Assembly: GCA_026417675.1 (NCBI GenBank)
Contig: JAOACV010000151.1
Coordinates: 1-6,573, forward strand
DNA length: 6,573 bases
Direction: 5' to 3'
From: Verrucomicrobiia bacterium
GTDB taxonomy: Bacteria > Verrucomicrobiota > Verrucomicrobiia > CAIQCK01
The notes below the pieces were generated by a model. It ran no database searches. It saw nothing but the letters and a program-made list of their open reading frames with translations, and had not been told where the DNA came from. Made by a program: the position numbers and the translations under genes. Each line of letters starts with the position of its first letter. Positions within the stretch are counted from its first letter, which is position 1. Of this stretch, positions 1 to 6,237 are shown piece by piece.

Positions 1-314
1 AAGTCCACCAGGCCCGCGACGACCAGCACCACAACGGCCTGCCCATGCCTTTGCTGGTTCGAGATCAGCCACCATGCGAAGGCCGCCGCGAGGATGAACA
101 GACCGACGCCCACCCAGAGGTTGAAGTATCGCCTGACGCGCACGTCGGGGGACTCGCAGATGACGCAGCGATCCGCGACATTGCGGTGGCGCATTGCGTC
201 GGTGATGTGAAGCTCGATGCGACGGCGGCAGGTTGGACAGGGCGCACTGTCGCGGGAGAAACTGTTGAAGCTGAGTTCGGCGCGGCACTGCGGACAGCGA
301 AAGGTGACAATCAT
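1..314 (-). CDS. Zinc-ribbon membrane protein, partial (C-terminus beyond left edge)
   Basis: The frame is open from ATG at 314 to the left edge, giving 104 codons. The N-terminus reads MIVTFRCPQC and has three CxxC knuckles, at C7/C10, C26/C29 and C50/C53. The first two look like a zinc ribbon; the third may complete a second metal site. A hydrophobic stretch at about 66-84 (LWVGVGLFILAAAFAWWLI) is a probable transmembrane helix, and a second hydrophobic run begins at about 93 (AVVVLVVAGLV). The likely topology is a cytoplasmic zinc ribbon tethered to the membrane. The ATG overlaps the stop of the upstream receiver-like gene as ATGA, and no Shine-Dalgarno sequence precedes it, so translational coupling is likely. 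I do not recognise a named family, and no function is claimed. The gene call rests on the cysteine pattern and the coupled start. Confidence 0.8.
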   Translation of the reverse strand, partial: MIVTFRCPQCRAELSFNSFSRDSAPCPTCRRRIELHITDAMRHRNVADRCVICESPDVRVRRYFNLWVGVGLFILAAAFAWWLISNQQRHGQAVVVLVVAGLVD

Positions 315-679
315 AGCGCGAGCAGTTGGTCAATCAATTGCGGCAGGTAGTGGACGACGGCGTCCGCGGACGTCACCATGTCCGCGCCGGCGTGCCGCGC
401 AAAGTCGAGCGCGGCCGGCTTGGCGTCGTCGCCGAAGGCGAGAACCAGCACGTGTTTCGTCGCCGGGTCGTTCTTCAGTTCCGTGATGGCCGCGCAGGGA
501 TCGCCCCGCTTCAAGCGAAGGTCCACCAGCGTGAACAACGGCCGCTGTTCGCGCGCCGTGGCTACCAGCGCCGCAGGGTCGCGCTGTTCGATCACCCGAT
601 AGTTGAGTTGGCAGAGGCTGTCCACCGCGCGCGAGATGAGCAGCACGTTGTCCGTGACGAGAATTGCCAGGGGTTCCAT
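311..679 (-). CDS. Single-domain response-regulator receiver-like protein, degenerate
   Basis: This 122-residue protein is the length of a lone receiver (CheY-like) domain. It begins MEPLAILVTDNVLLISRAVD and shows alternating beta/alpha elements. The phospho-acceptor position is present as D53 (LVDLR), and one N-terminal acidic residue is present (D10, preceded by T9 where a second acid is usual). The conserved Thr/Ser after strand 4 appears as A81 (VLAFGDD), and the conserved Lys after strand 5 is missing (GADMVTSADA). It may therefore be a pseudo-receiver or respond atypically. There is no output domain. The start at 679 is chosen over an in-frame ATG at 757 because GAGG (686-689) lies 6 nt upstream and because the longer form would overlap bioB. 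It lies 14 bp after bioB and overlaps the zinc-ribbon gene by 4 bp, so the three are probably one operon. Partner kinase and target are unknown. Confidence 0.82.
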   Translation of the reverse strand: MEPLAILVTDNVLLISRAVDSLCQLNYRVIEQRDPAALVATAREQRPLFTLVDLRLKRGDPCAAITELKNDPATKHVLVLAFGDDAKPAALDFARHAGADMVTSADAVVHYLPQLIDQLLAL

Positions 680-693
680 ATTCGTCCTCGTGT

Positions 694-1755
694 TCAGACT
701 GAGGCGCTGATGACCGCCTCGGTTTCCCGAGGGTCGTGTTCCCAATGCCCGTCCCAATCAGGGTCGAGGCCGAGGTCTTGGATCATCTGCAAATCCTTCT
801 TCGGGTCCTGCCCAGTCGTGGTCAGGTAATTGCCGATCATCGTGGCCGAGGCGCCGGCGAGGAACATCATCGGCTGCAGATCGCGCAGGTTCACCTCGCG
901 TCCGCCGGCGACGAGGATCTCCTTGCGGGGCAGTACGAAGCGATAGACCGCGATGGTTTTCAGGATTTCCAGCGGCGGCAGCGGCGGCATGCGCTCGAAG
1001 GGCGTGCCAGGGATCGGATTCAGAAAATTCATCGGCACGATGTCCACGTCGAGTTCCTTGAGCGCGAACGCCATCTCGACGCGGTGCCGGCGCGTCTCGC
1101 CCATGCCGAAGATGCCGCCGCAACAGACGCGGATGCCTGCGTTCTTCAGGTAGCGCACCGTCCGCACGCGGTCGTCGTAAGTGTGCGTCGTGCAGATGTT
1201 CGGGAAATGGTCCCGCGCCGTCTCCAGGTTGTGGTTGTAGCAGACCACGCCCGCCGCCTTGAGCCGGTCAGCCACGCGCTGGCTCTCAATGATGCCGAGC
1301 GACGCATCGGCGCGCACGGTGCCGCTGCGGGCGAGCTGCTCGATACAACGGCAGATCTCGTCAAGCCTCGGCCCTTCGCCGATGCCGCGCCACGCGGCGA
1401 CAATCGCCAGAGCCTGGGCGTGGTTGGCTTTCGCTTCCGTGGCGGCCCGCAACACCGCCTCCGGCTCGATCAGCGCGTGGCGCGGCGAGGCCGTCTCGTA
1501 GGCGGCCGACTGCGCGCAGAACTTGCAGTCCTCCGGACACGCGCCCGCCTTGGCATTAATGATGGAGCAGAGATGGATCTTATTGCCCTTGAAATGTTCG
1601 CGGATGCGGTTGGCTCGCGCCAGCAGGTCGAGAATATCGGCGCGCTCCTCGACCCCAATGAGGACCAGCGCCTCCTCGAAAGACAGGTCACCGCCGTTGA
1701 GCACACGCTGGCCGACGGCGTCGAGCAAGTGTTGGAACTCGCGAGCCTGCTGCAT
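694..1755 (-). CDS. bioB: Biotin synthase (radical SAM), atypical auxiliary-cluster ligands
   Basis: BioB inserts sulfur into dethiobiotin to form biotin, the last step of the pathway, in the cytoplasm. The 353-residue product shows GACPEDCKFCAQSA with C73, C77 and C80 binding the radical-SAM [4Fe-4S] cluster. It also has YNHNLE (173-178), THTYDDR (190-196), VCCGGIFGMGET (210-221), a GGREVNL segment with R286, and the BioB-type C-terminus (LTTTGQDPKKDLQ). By family knowledge, E. coli BioB holds its [2Fe-2S] sulfur donor with C97, C128, C188 and R260. Here C188 and R260 are kept (C211, R286), but the other two align to A117 and D150. The start is uncertain. ATG at 1755 is chosen; a TTG at 1767 has AGG 4 nt upstream and would add four residues. 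Longer forms run into the divergent gene. No other biotin genes are in the window. Identity as a BioB-family protein is very secure; activity is less so. Confidence 0.95.
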   Translation of the reverse strand: MQQAREFQHLLDAVGQRVLNGGDLSFEEALVLIGVEERADILDLLARANRIREHFKGNKIHLCSIINAKAGACPEDCKFCAQSAAYETASPRHALIEPEAVLRAATEAKANHAQALAIVAAWRGIGEGPRLDEICRCIEQLARSGTVRADASLGIIESQRVADRLKAAGVVCYNHNLETARDHFPNICTTHTYDDRVRTVRYLKNAGIRVCCGGIFGMGETRRHRVEMAFALKELDVDIVPMNFLNPIPGTPFERMPPLPPLEILKTIAVYRFVLPRKEILVAGGREVNLRDLQPMMFLAGASATMIGNYLTTTGQDPKKDLQMIQDLGLDPDWDGHWEHDPRETEAVISASV

Positions 1756-1874
1756 AAGGCCGCGCAAACTACCTGAAGCAAATGCAGCGCGCAAGGTCGT
1801 TGGCGGGGACGTGTGTCGGCGCTTTCTGATGACGCAACGGCATCCGAATATGCTATTAGGTGGACTGTCCCAAC
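1756..1874. promoter_or_regulatory. Divergent intergenic region between bioB and the esterase gene
   Basis: These 119 bp must hold the promoters of both divergent genes. The clearest structure is an AT-rich imperfect palindrome at 1844-1860 (arms CCGAATA and TATTAGG around TGC). On the plus strand a TATGCT within it resembles a -10 box. On the minus strand TTGGGA and TATTCG are spaced 17 bp apart and could serve bioB, but both matches are weak. No riboswitch-like structure is evident. Promoter positions are not firmly assigned. Confidence 0.45.
1844..1860. repeat. Imperfect palindrome, possible operator
   Basis: CCGAATA-TGC-TATTAGG is an inverted repeat with 6 of 7 arm positions complementary. 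It is one of the few AT-rich islands in the window. It sits between two divergent genes and ends 14 nt before the esterase ATG, overlapping that gene's likely ribosome binding site (AGGTGG at 1858-1863). A regulator bound here could control either gene. No known operator was recognised. Confidence 0.35.
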
Positions 1875-3029
1875 ATGAGCACTCGGTTTTCCAACCGGCA
1901 CGGGAAGCGAGCACTCGCCACAGCGGGCCTGCTGAAGACCGCCGCGTGGTTGACCGCGGCGCTGGTTTTTGTCATCACAACGAGCGTCATGGGTCAGACA
2001 AACGAAACCGTCGCGGCACGCTGGCTGGCGAAGGCCGAACTCGCGCCGGAGTTCCGCGTGCCGCCCACCAAGGCGGCATGGGAGCGGCGACGCAAACAGG
2101 TGCGGGTGCAGCTATGGGCATTGCTCGGCAAACTCCCCCCGCGACCGGGCAGGCTCGGCGTGAAAACGGTGTCCCGCGAGGACCGCGGCGACTACGTGCT
2201 GGAGAAGTTTGCGTTCGACAACGGCGCGGGCGCGACAGTGCCGGGCTATCTGTTGCTGCCGAAGAACGCGCCGGCCCAGTCGCCCGCCGTTCTCTATTGT
2301 CATTGGCACGGCGGACAATACGACATCGGCAAGGAGGAAATGTTCCTCACCAACGCGCTGCCGGAGCCGGGCGGGCCGGCGCTGGCGCGGCGCGGCTACG
2401 TCGTGCTCGGCATTGACGCCTATTGCTTCGGCGAGCGCAATGGCCAGGGGCCTGGCGGCGGGGCGGAGAAGGGCGCCGCAGGCGAGATGACCGCCAGCAA
2501 GTTCAACCTCTGGGTCGGCCGCACGCTCTGGGGCATGATCGTCCGCGACGATCTGTTGGCGCTCGATTACCTCTGTTCGCGGCCCGAAGTGGACCGGCAG
2601 CGGGTCGCGGTCACCGGCATCAGCATGGGCGCGACGCGGACGTGGTGGATCATGGCGCTCGACGACCGCCCGCGGACGGGCATGGCGATCTGCTGTCTGA
2701 CGCGGTATCGGAACCTTATCGAGCACGAAGCGTTGAGATGCCATGGCATTTATTACTTTGTGCCCGGCATGTTGAACCACTTTGACACCGAGGCCGTCGT
2801 CGCGCTCGCCGCGCCGCGGCCAATGTTGTTCCAGTCAGGCGAAACCGACGCCGGCTCTCCTGTGGACGGCATCCGCGCCATTGAGAGCAAGGTGCGCCCG
2901 ATTTACAAGCTCTACGGCGCGGAAAAGGATTTCGAGAGCATCATCTATCCTAGCGTCGGCCACCAATACACGCCCGAGATGTGGCAGCGCACGCTGGCGT
3001 GGCTGGAGCGGCACTTAAAAAGCCGGTAG
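1875..3029 (+). CDS. Exported alpha/beta hydrolase, acetylxylan-esterase/dienelactone-hydrolase type
   Basis: This is a probable serine esterase removing acyl groups from carbohydrates; the substrate is inferred from family and context only. The 384-residue product starts with a basic region and a hydrophobic stretch at about 18-37, ending SVMGQT near residue 40, consistent with Sec export. The alpha/beta-hydrolase core shows HWHGG (143-147, oxyanion-hole region), DAYCFGERNG (181-190) and the nucleophile elbow GISMG with S250. D325 (GETDAGSP) and H363 (VGHQY) are the likely other triad members. ATG at 1875 is preferred: AGGTGG lies 11 nt upstream, whereas a GTG at 1860 has no ribosome binding site. 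The gene is divergent from bioB and convergent with the isomerase gene, 29 bp away. It carries six cysteines, including a C273-C274 pair. The broader hydrolase assignment is secure; acetylxylan specificity is not. Confidence 0.9.
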   Translation: MSTRFSNRHGKRALATAGLLKTAAWLTAALVFVITTSVMGQTNETVAARWLAKAELAPEFRVPPTKAAWERRRKQVRVQLWALLGKLPPRPGRLGVKTVSREDRGDYVLEKFAFDNGAGATVPGYLLLPKNAPAQSPAVLYCHWHGGQYDIGKEEMFLTNALPEPGGPALARRGYVVLGIDAYCFGERNGQGPGGGAEKGAAGEMTASKFNLWVGRTLWGMIVRDDLLALDYLCSRPEVDRQRVAVTGISMGATRTWWIMALDDRPRTGMAICCLTRYRNLIEHEALRCHGIYYFVPGMLNHFDTEAVVALAAPRPMLFQSGETDAGSPVDGIRAIESKVRPIYKLYGAEKDFESIIYPSVGHQYTPEMWQRTLAWLERHLKSR

Positions 3030-3054
3030 CGCGGCCTGCCTCGCCTGCGCCGCG
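3030..3054. terminator. Possible bidirectional hairpin between convergent genes
   Basis: CGCGGC (3030-3035) is complementary to GCCGCG (3049-3054) around a 13-nt loop. It fills most of the 29-bp gap between the convergent esterase and isomerase stops. There is no T-tract on either side, so this is at best a weak terminator or RNA 3'-end stabiliser, and in such GC-rich DNA it could be chance. Confidence 0.3.
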
Positions 3055-3058
3055 TGGC

Positions 3059-3910
3059 TCAAAGAATGCCCATCAGCCGGCGGGTGAAGTCGCCGTTGCG
3101 TTTGCAGTCGGCGACGGGGTCTTTGGAGGGGCAGGCGGTCTCCAGCACGATCCAGCCGCGGTAATCAATCGCTTTCAGCGCGGCGGCGACCGGTTCCATC
3201 CTGACCTGGCCCTCGCCGAGGTAGTTCTTGCCATCCTTGAAGTGGATCATGCAGAGACGGCCCTTGAGAGCGCGGATTTCAGCGGGCACGTCGTAGCCGG
3301 CGTGGGTGGAGTTGCCGATGTCGTAGTAGCACGCGACCGCTTCGCTGCCGATGCGGTCGAGGATTTCAATATTCTGTGCCGCCGAACAGGTGTTTTCGAG
3401 GCCGAGGCAGACGCCCGCGGTTTTCGCCCTCGGAGCAACCTGCCTCAGACGGGCGACGACGGCGTCCACGGCTTCCTTGTCGAGTTGCTTGTCCTTCAGG
3501 AGGTTGGCTTTGCCGAAGAACGGCACGAGAATGCCGGCCGCGCCCAAATCCTGCGCGGCCTCGATGCACTGCAACAGCCAATCCTTCGCGCGCGGCTCGG
3601 TCGCCACGGGATGGCCGTTCATGAGATCCATTGAGAGCGAGGAGACAACGACTCCGGTCGCCTTCATCTGGTCCTTGATTTTCTGGCGGTTCGCAGGATC
3701 GGCGATGCTGAGCCGGTCCTCTGCCTTGCCGCAACCCACCTCCACGCCGTCCATGCCGGCGCGTTTCGCCTTCTCAAAGTCCGAGGAGAAATGGCGCGCG
3801 CTGATGCGGATTCTTGCGTCCGGCGCGGCCATTAGCAGTGGTTGCAGCCAGGTCGAGCCGGCCAAGCCCACCGCGCTGCCTGCCAGAAACGTTCGTCGGG
3901 TCATCGTCAT
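3059..3910 (-). CDS. Tat-exported sugar isomerase/epimerase-like TIM-barrel protein
   Basis: This 283-residue protein has the xylose-isomerase-like / AP-endonuclease-2 TIM-barrel fold. It has a twin-arginine signal (TRRTFLAG, residues 4-11), a hydrophobic stretch and a probable cleavage region near MAAPDA (27-32). The barrel shows the expected divalent-metal ligands at strand ends: E172 (LGLEN), D197 (YYDIGNSTH), H223 (MIHFKDG) and E257 (VLETA), the pattern seen in D-tagatose 3-epimerase relatives. By family it would isomerise or epimerise a sugar, but some homologues do other chemistry. The ATG at 3910 is supported by AGGAG 8 nt upstream; a second ATG two codons later is less well placed. 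It lies 28 bp downstream of the sialidase-like gene and is probably co-transcribed with it. Export of such a protein, rather than a cytoplasmic location, is the noteworthy point. Confidence 0.9.
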   Translation of the reverse strand: MTMTRRTFLAGSAVGLAGSTWLQPLLMAAPDARIRISARHFSSDFEKAKRAGMDGVEVGCGKAEDRLSIADPANRQKIKDQMKATGVVVSSLSMDLMNGHPVATEPRAKDWLLQCIEAAQDLGAAGILVPFFGKANLLKDKQLDKEAVDAVVARLRQVAPRAKTAGVCLGLENTCSAAQNIEILDRIGSEAVACYYDIGNSTHAGYDVPAEIRALKGRLCMIHFKDGKNYLGEGQVRMEPVAAALKAIDYRGWIVLETACPSKDPVADCKRNGDFTRRLMGIL

Positions 3911-3918
3911 TGTTAAGT

Positions 3919-3923
3919 CTCCT
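3919..3923 (-). promoter_or_regulatory. Strong ribosome binding site for the isomerase gene
   Basis: AGGAG on the minus strand lies 8 nt before the ATG at 3910. It fixes the start and contrasts with the two promoter-proximal Tat genes of this block, which have no Shine-Dalgarno sequence. Confidence 0.8.
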
Positions 3924-3938
3924 TTTTACCGGGGCCTG

Positions 3939-5129
3939 TCACAGCGCGAGGCTCCATCGCGCCTGGCGCAACACGGCGCGCGGCGAGCTTTTCATCACCT
4001 CATACCACACGCTCAGCAGCGAGCCGTCGGCAAGTTCGACGGTGCTTGGATAGCCGAGGTCGCTCCCGGCGCCGTCGCCGGAAATGATCACCGGCTCCGA
4101 CCACGTTTTGCCGCCGTCATCGCTGAGCCGCGCCTGATTGCCGAACGGCGCGCGGCGATGGCCGTAGGTCATCAGCAGTTGGCCGCTGCGCAATCGCAGC
4201 AGGTGCGAGGGGAGGCCCCAGACGCCGATGGCATGCGGCACCGACCATGTCTTGCCGCCGTCGGCGGACTCGGTCTGGAGCGTCTCGCCGGCGTTGGCTT
4301 TGTTGTGGTTGCGAATCTGGACGACGATGCGGTCCGCGCTGACCTCGACGCCGTGCAGTTCATGGTAGTTCTTCGCCGTGTCGCCGGGCCGCGTAGGAAT
4401 CTCCGCGAGCCACTGCCATGTTTGGCCGTCGTCGCGCGATTCGCAAACACCGACGCGTTTCTCGCCGGTCCACAGTTCCTTGCCGGCATAGAGCAACCGG
4501 CCATCGGATAATTGAAACGGACCATGCGGGCTGTTGACGATGCTGCTGTAGCGGGCCGACCAAGTGACGCCGCCGTCGGTGGAGCGAACCATCCACTGGC
4601 CCAGCTCGCCCTGACGTTGTTCCGCATTGAGGCGATGGTGCGCCGCCTGCCATCTCTTCAGTCTCCCGGCCGGCCACGCGCCTTTGTCGCCGGGCTTTTT
4701 CTTTTCGGCTGCCGCCAACCCGCTCTCGTAGGCCAGCGAGGTGAACGTTGTGACGAGGATCGAGCCTTTCGCGGTTTCCAGCACGCCGGAGTCGCGGTCG
4801 TCAATCGCGCTGTCGAGCAACACTTGCGGCCAGCCCCACGTCGCGCCCTCGTCGTGAGAGAGCATCAACTCAACGCGACCAAACGGGCAGATGTGCTCCT
4901 CGCGTCCGCCGGAATAGCTCAGCAGCAGGTCGCCGTTCTTCCGTCGGCACACCGTCGGCCAGCCGCAATAAAGCTCCGGTTGGTGGTTGATGACCTTAGT
5001 TTCGTGGACTTTGATCGCCGGCGCGGCCTGCGCAGCCGGTTTGACGCCGAACAATGCAAGTGCGGAGACGGCGCCGGCGTTTTGGAGGAACTGGCGACGG
5101 CTGAGCGCGGGGCTTTGGTCGAGTTTCAT
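3939..5129 (-). CDS. Tat-exported sialidase-like BNR/Asp-box protein
   Basis: This is a predicted six-bladed beta-propeller exo-sialidase-like protein of 396 residues. Its Tat signal is SRRQFLQNAG (10-19), followed by a hydrophobic stretch and AAQAAP (32-37) as the likely cleavage region. Five Asp boxes (SxDxGxxW) are visible: 91-98, 183-190, 231-238, 288-295 and 336-343. Conserved stretches include YSGGREEH (72-79), QIRNHNK (271-277), YGHRRAPFG (322-330) and GYPSTVELADGSLLSVWYE (359-377), giving candidate active-site Arg and Tyr residues. A charged insertion lies at about 137-178 between blades. ATG at 5129 is chosen over one at 5168 because the Tat signal then begins normally and because the longer form would run across the promoter. 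There is no Shine-Dalgarno sequence. No sialic-acid catabolic genes (nanA/K/E type) are nearby, so the true substrate may be another glycan or sugar acid. Confidence 0.9.
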   Translation of the reverse strand: MKLDQSPALSRRQFLQNAGAVSALALFGVKPAAQAAPAIKVHETKVINHQPELYCGWPTVCRRKNGDLLLSYSGGREEHICPFGRVELMLSHDEGATWGWPQVLLDSAIDDRDSGVLETAKGSILVTTFTSLAYESGLAAAEKKKPGDKGAWPAGRLKRWQAAHHRLNAEQRQGELGQWMVRSTDGGVTWSARYSSIVNSPHGPFQLSDGRLLYAGKELWTGEKRVGVCESRDDGQTWQWLAEIPTRPGDTAKNYHELHGVEVSADRIVVQIRNHNKANAGETLQTESADGGKTWSVPHAIGVWGLPSHLLRLRSGQLLMTYGHRRAPFGNQARLSDDGGKTWSEPVIISGDGAGSDLGYPSTVELADGSLLSVWYEVMKSSPRAVLRQARWSLAL

Positions 5130-5139
5130 GACGCGGCAG

Positions 5140-5168
5140 TTTATACAGGCGAGCGCGGGCCGACACAA
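5140..5168 (-). promoter_or_regulatory. Promoter of the sialidase-isomerase pair, near-leaderless
   Basis: On the minus strand TTGTGT (5163-5168), a 17-bp spacer and TATAAA (5140-5145) match a housekeeping-type -35/-10 pair. The TATAAA ends only 10 nt before the ATG at 5129, so transcription would start within about 3 nt of the start codon. The same layout recurs before the amidohydrolase gene: GGTTTGT, 17 bp, TGTATAAA. Confidence 0.65.
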
Positions 5169-5195
5169 ACCGCAAACGCGCGGTCCGGCCGTGTC
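5162..5195 (-). terminator. Two-tier stem-loop after the amidohydrolase gene
   Basis: GACAC (5162-5166) pairs with GTGTC (5191-5195), and ACCGC (5169-5173) pairs with GCGGT (5180-5184) around a 6-nt loop. It starts 15 bp past the amidohydrolase stop. There is no long T-tract. The 5162-5173 side contains the -35 region of the next promoter, so it may be a terminator, or a fortuitous structure in GC-rich DNA. Confidence 0.35.
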
Positions 5196-5210
5196 ACCGT
5201 CTGCCCCCGG

Positions 5211-6200
5211 CTACGTGAGTCCAAGCAGCCGCGCGGCGTTGTTGTAGAAGATGTCGGCCAGCGTGTTGGCGTCGGCGATCCGCTCCAGCAATCCCATCGT
5301 TTGGCGGCCGATGCAACCGCTCTTGAAATTCGCGCCTCGGCCGTCGTGACAGGGGCAGTCGCTGGCAAAGAGCAACTTCTTGCGATGGCGGCGAAGGAAC
5401 CCGGTGGCAAACTCCTCGTCGCGCGCGAGCGCGTTGTGACCTGAGCCGGCGGAGAGATCACCGTAGATGTTGTCGTAATCGGCAAGCAGACGATCCAGCA
5501 GACCGCCGGGTTTCACGGGGCCTTTGGGATAGAGCGAGACCTCCGGCGGCGGCACGTCGGCGCTGATATGGCTCCACCACGACTGCGCGTGGCCGGCAAA
5601 CTTCACACGCCGGAACCGTTTCAGCAACGGCTCCAAATGCTCCTCGACGCCCTGGTTGAACCCCTTGGGGCCATCCTGGAAATGAAATGTGCAGGGCCAG
5701 CCAAACTCGCTGACGGTCTCCAACATCCGCGCGATGCGCGGATCATTGAGCGGGATTTGCTGTTTCTGTTCACCGTAACCGCGACAACCGGCGTTCGCGT
5801 AGGCGCGGATGCGCTTCTCGAAGTCGTCGCGACGCAGGTCCACCTGGCAGAACGGGATCACGCGCTGAGGATATTGCCGGCGGGCGTCCAGCACTTCGTC
5901 GGTTGTCAGGAGCAAGCCGCTGGCGATGTCCTCGATCGGCAGCAGCACGGCCTTCTCGCAGCCCAGCCCTTCGATGTGGGCGATCGTGGCTGGCAGGTCG
6001 CGCTTCAGGTGCTTGATGTGGAGGTGGAAATCAATGACCTTCCTCGACCTCGCAGCCGGCTGGTCGCCCCTTGCGCTTTTCTCCGCGGCCGGCTCTGCGC
6101 TCGCTGGCGATGCCAGACAGAAGAGCGTTGTTGTCGAAGCAGCGCCCGCGGTCTTGAAAAATCGGCGGCGGGTGCATGCGGGCGTTCTCTTGGGATTCAT
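5211..6200 (-). CDS. Tat-exported amidohydrolase-2 family metal-dependent hydrolase
   Basis: This 329-residue TIM-barrel protein of the amidohydrolase superfamily (amidohydrolase-2 / TIM-barrel hydrolase type) carries a Tat signal (TRRRFFKTAGA, 10-20) and a likely cleavage site after ASA (33-35). Metal-site candidates are the HxH motif H59/H61 (DFHLH), H173 (FHF), H204 (AGHAQ) and D281 (ASDCPC). The DLSAGSGHNAL segment (248-258) is typical of this exported subgroup. By family it hydrolyses or decarboxylates a small molecule; the substrate is unknown. Seven cysteines lie in the predicted mature part, including CPC at 282-284. The gene has its own promoter just before the ATG, no Shine-Dalgarno sequence and an 81-bp gap to the sialidase-like gene downstream. 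The three adjacent Tat genes share strand and promoter type, suggesting one functional module. Confidence 0.9.
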   Translation of the reverse strand: MNPKRTPACTRRRFFKTAGAASTTTLFCLASPASAEPAAEKSARGDQPAARSRKVIDFHLHIKHLKRDLPATIAHIEGLGCEKAVLLPIEDIASGLLLTTDEVLDARRQYPQRVIPFCQVDLRRDDFEKRIRAYANAGCRGYGEQKQQIPLNDPRIARMLETVSEFGWPCTFHFQDGPKGFNQGVEEHLEPLLKRFRRVKFAGHAQSWWSHISADVPPPEVSLYPKGPVKPGGLLDRLLADYDNIYGDLSAGSGHNALARDEEFATGFLRRHRKKLLFASDCPCHDGRGANFKSGCIGRQTMGLLERIADANTLADIFYNNAARLLGLT

Positions 6201-6208
6201 GGGGCGGA

Positions 6209-6237
6209 TTTATACACGCCGGGCCGCCGCGATACAA
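6209..6237 (-). promoter_or_regulatory. Promoter of the amidohydrolase gene, predicted leaderless
   Basis: On the minus strand TTGTAT (6232-6237), a 17-bp spacer and TATAAA (6209-6214) form a -35/-10 pair. The TATAAA ends 8 nt before the ATG at 6200, which places the transcription start at or next to the A of the ATG. GGTTTGT and TGTATAAA are identical to those of the promoter at 5140-5168, with identical spacing, while the spacer sequences differ. Confidence 0.65.

Noticed and set aside
680..757. Longer N-terminus for the receiver from an in-frame ATG at 757
   Set aside because: It overlaps the bioB 3' end, the extra residues do not fit a receiver fold, and the start at 679 has a good ribosome binding site.
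736..1776. Long plus-strand open frame (346 codons) antisense to bioB
   Set aside because: It mirrors the bioB codon pattern in GC-rich DNA, has no recognisable domain, and bioB is unambiguous on the other strand.
1756..1914. Longer N-terminus for bioB from an in-frame ATG at 1914
   Set aside because: It would overlap the divergent esterase gene start and add about 53 residues unlike any BioB N-terminus.
2112..2780. Minus-strand open frame (222 codons) opposite the esterase gene
   Set aside because: It is a shadow of the esterase codons, which contain the full catalytic motifs; the peptide is low-complexity and Arg/Ala/Pro-rich.
3351..4511. Plus-strand open frame (386 codons) across the isomerase and sialidase genes
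   Set aside because: It spans two well-supported genes and their ribosome binding site in antisense, with no family features.
5130..5168. Longer N-terminus for the sialidase from an in-frame ATG at 5168
   Set aside because: It would translate across the -10 box and push the twin-arginine motif away from the N-terminus.
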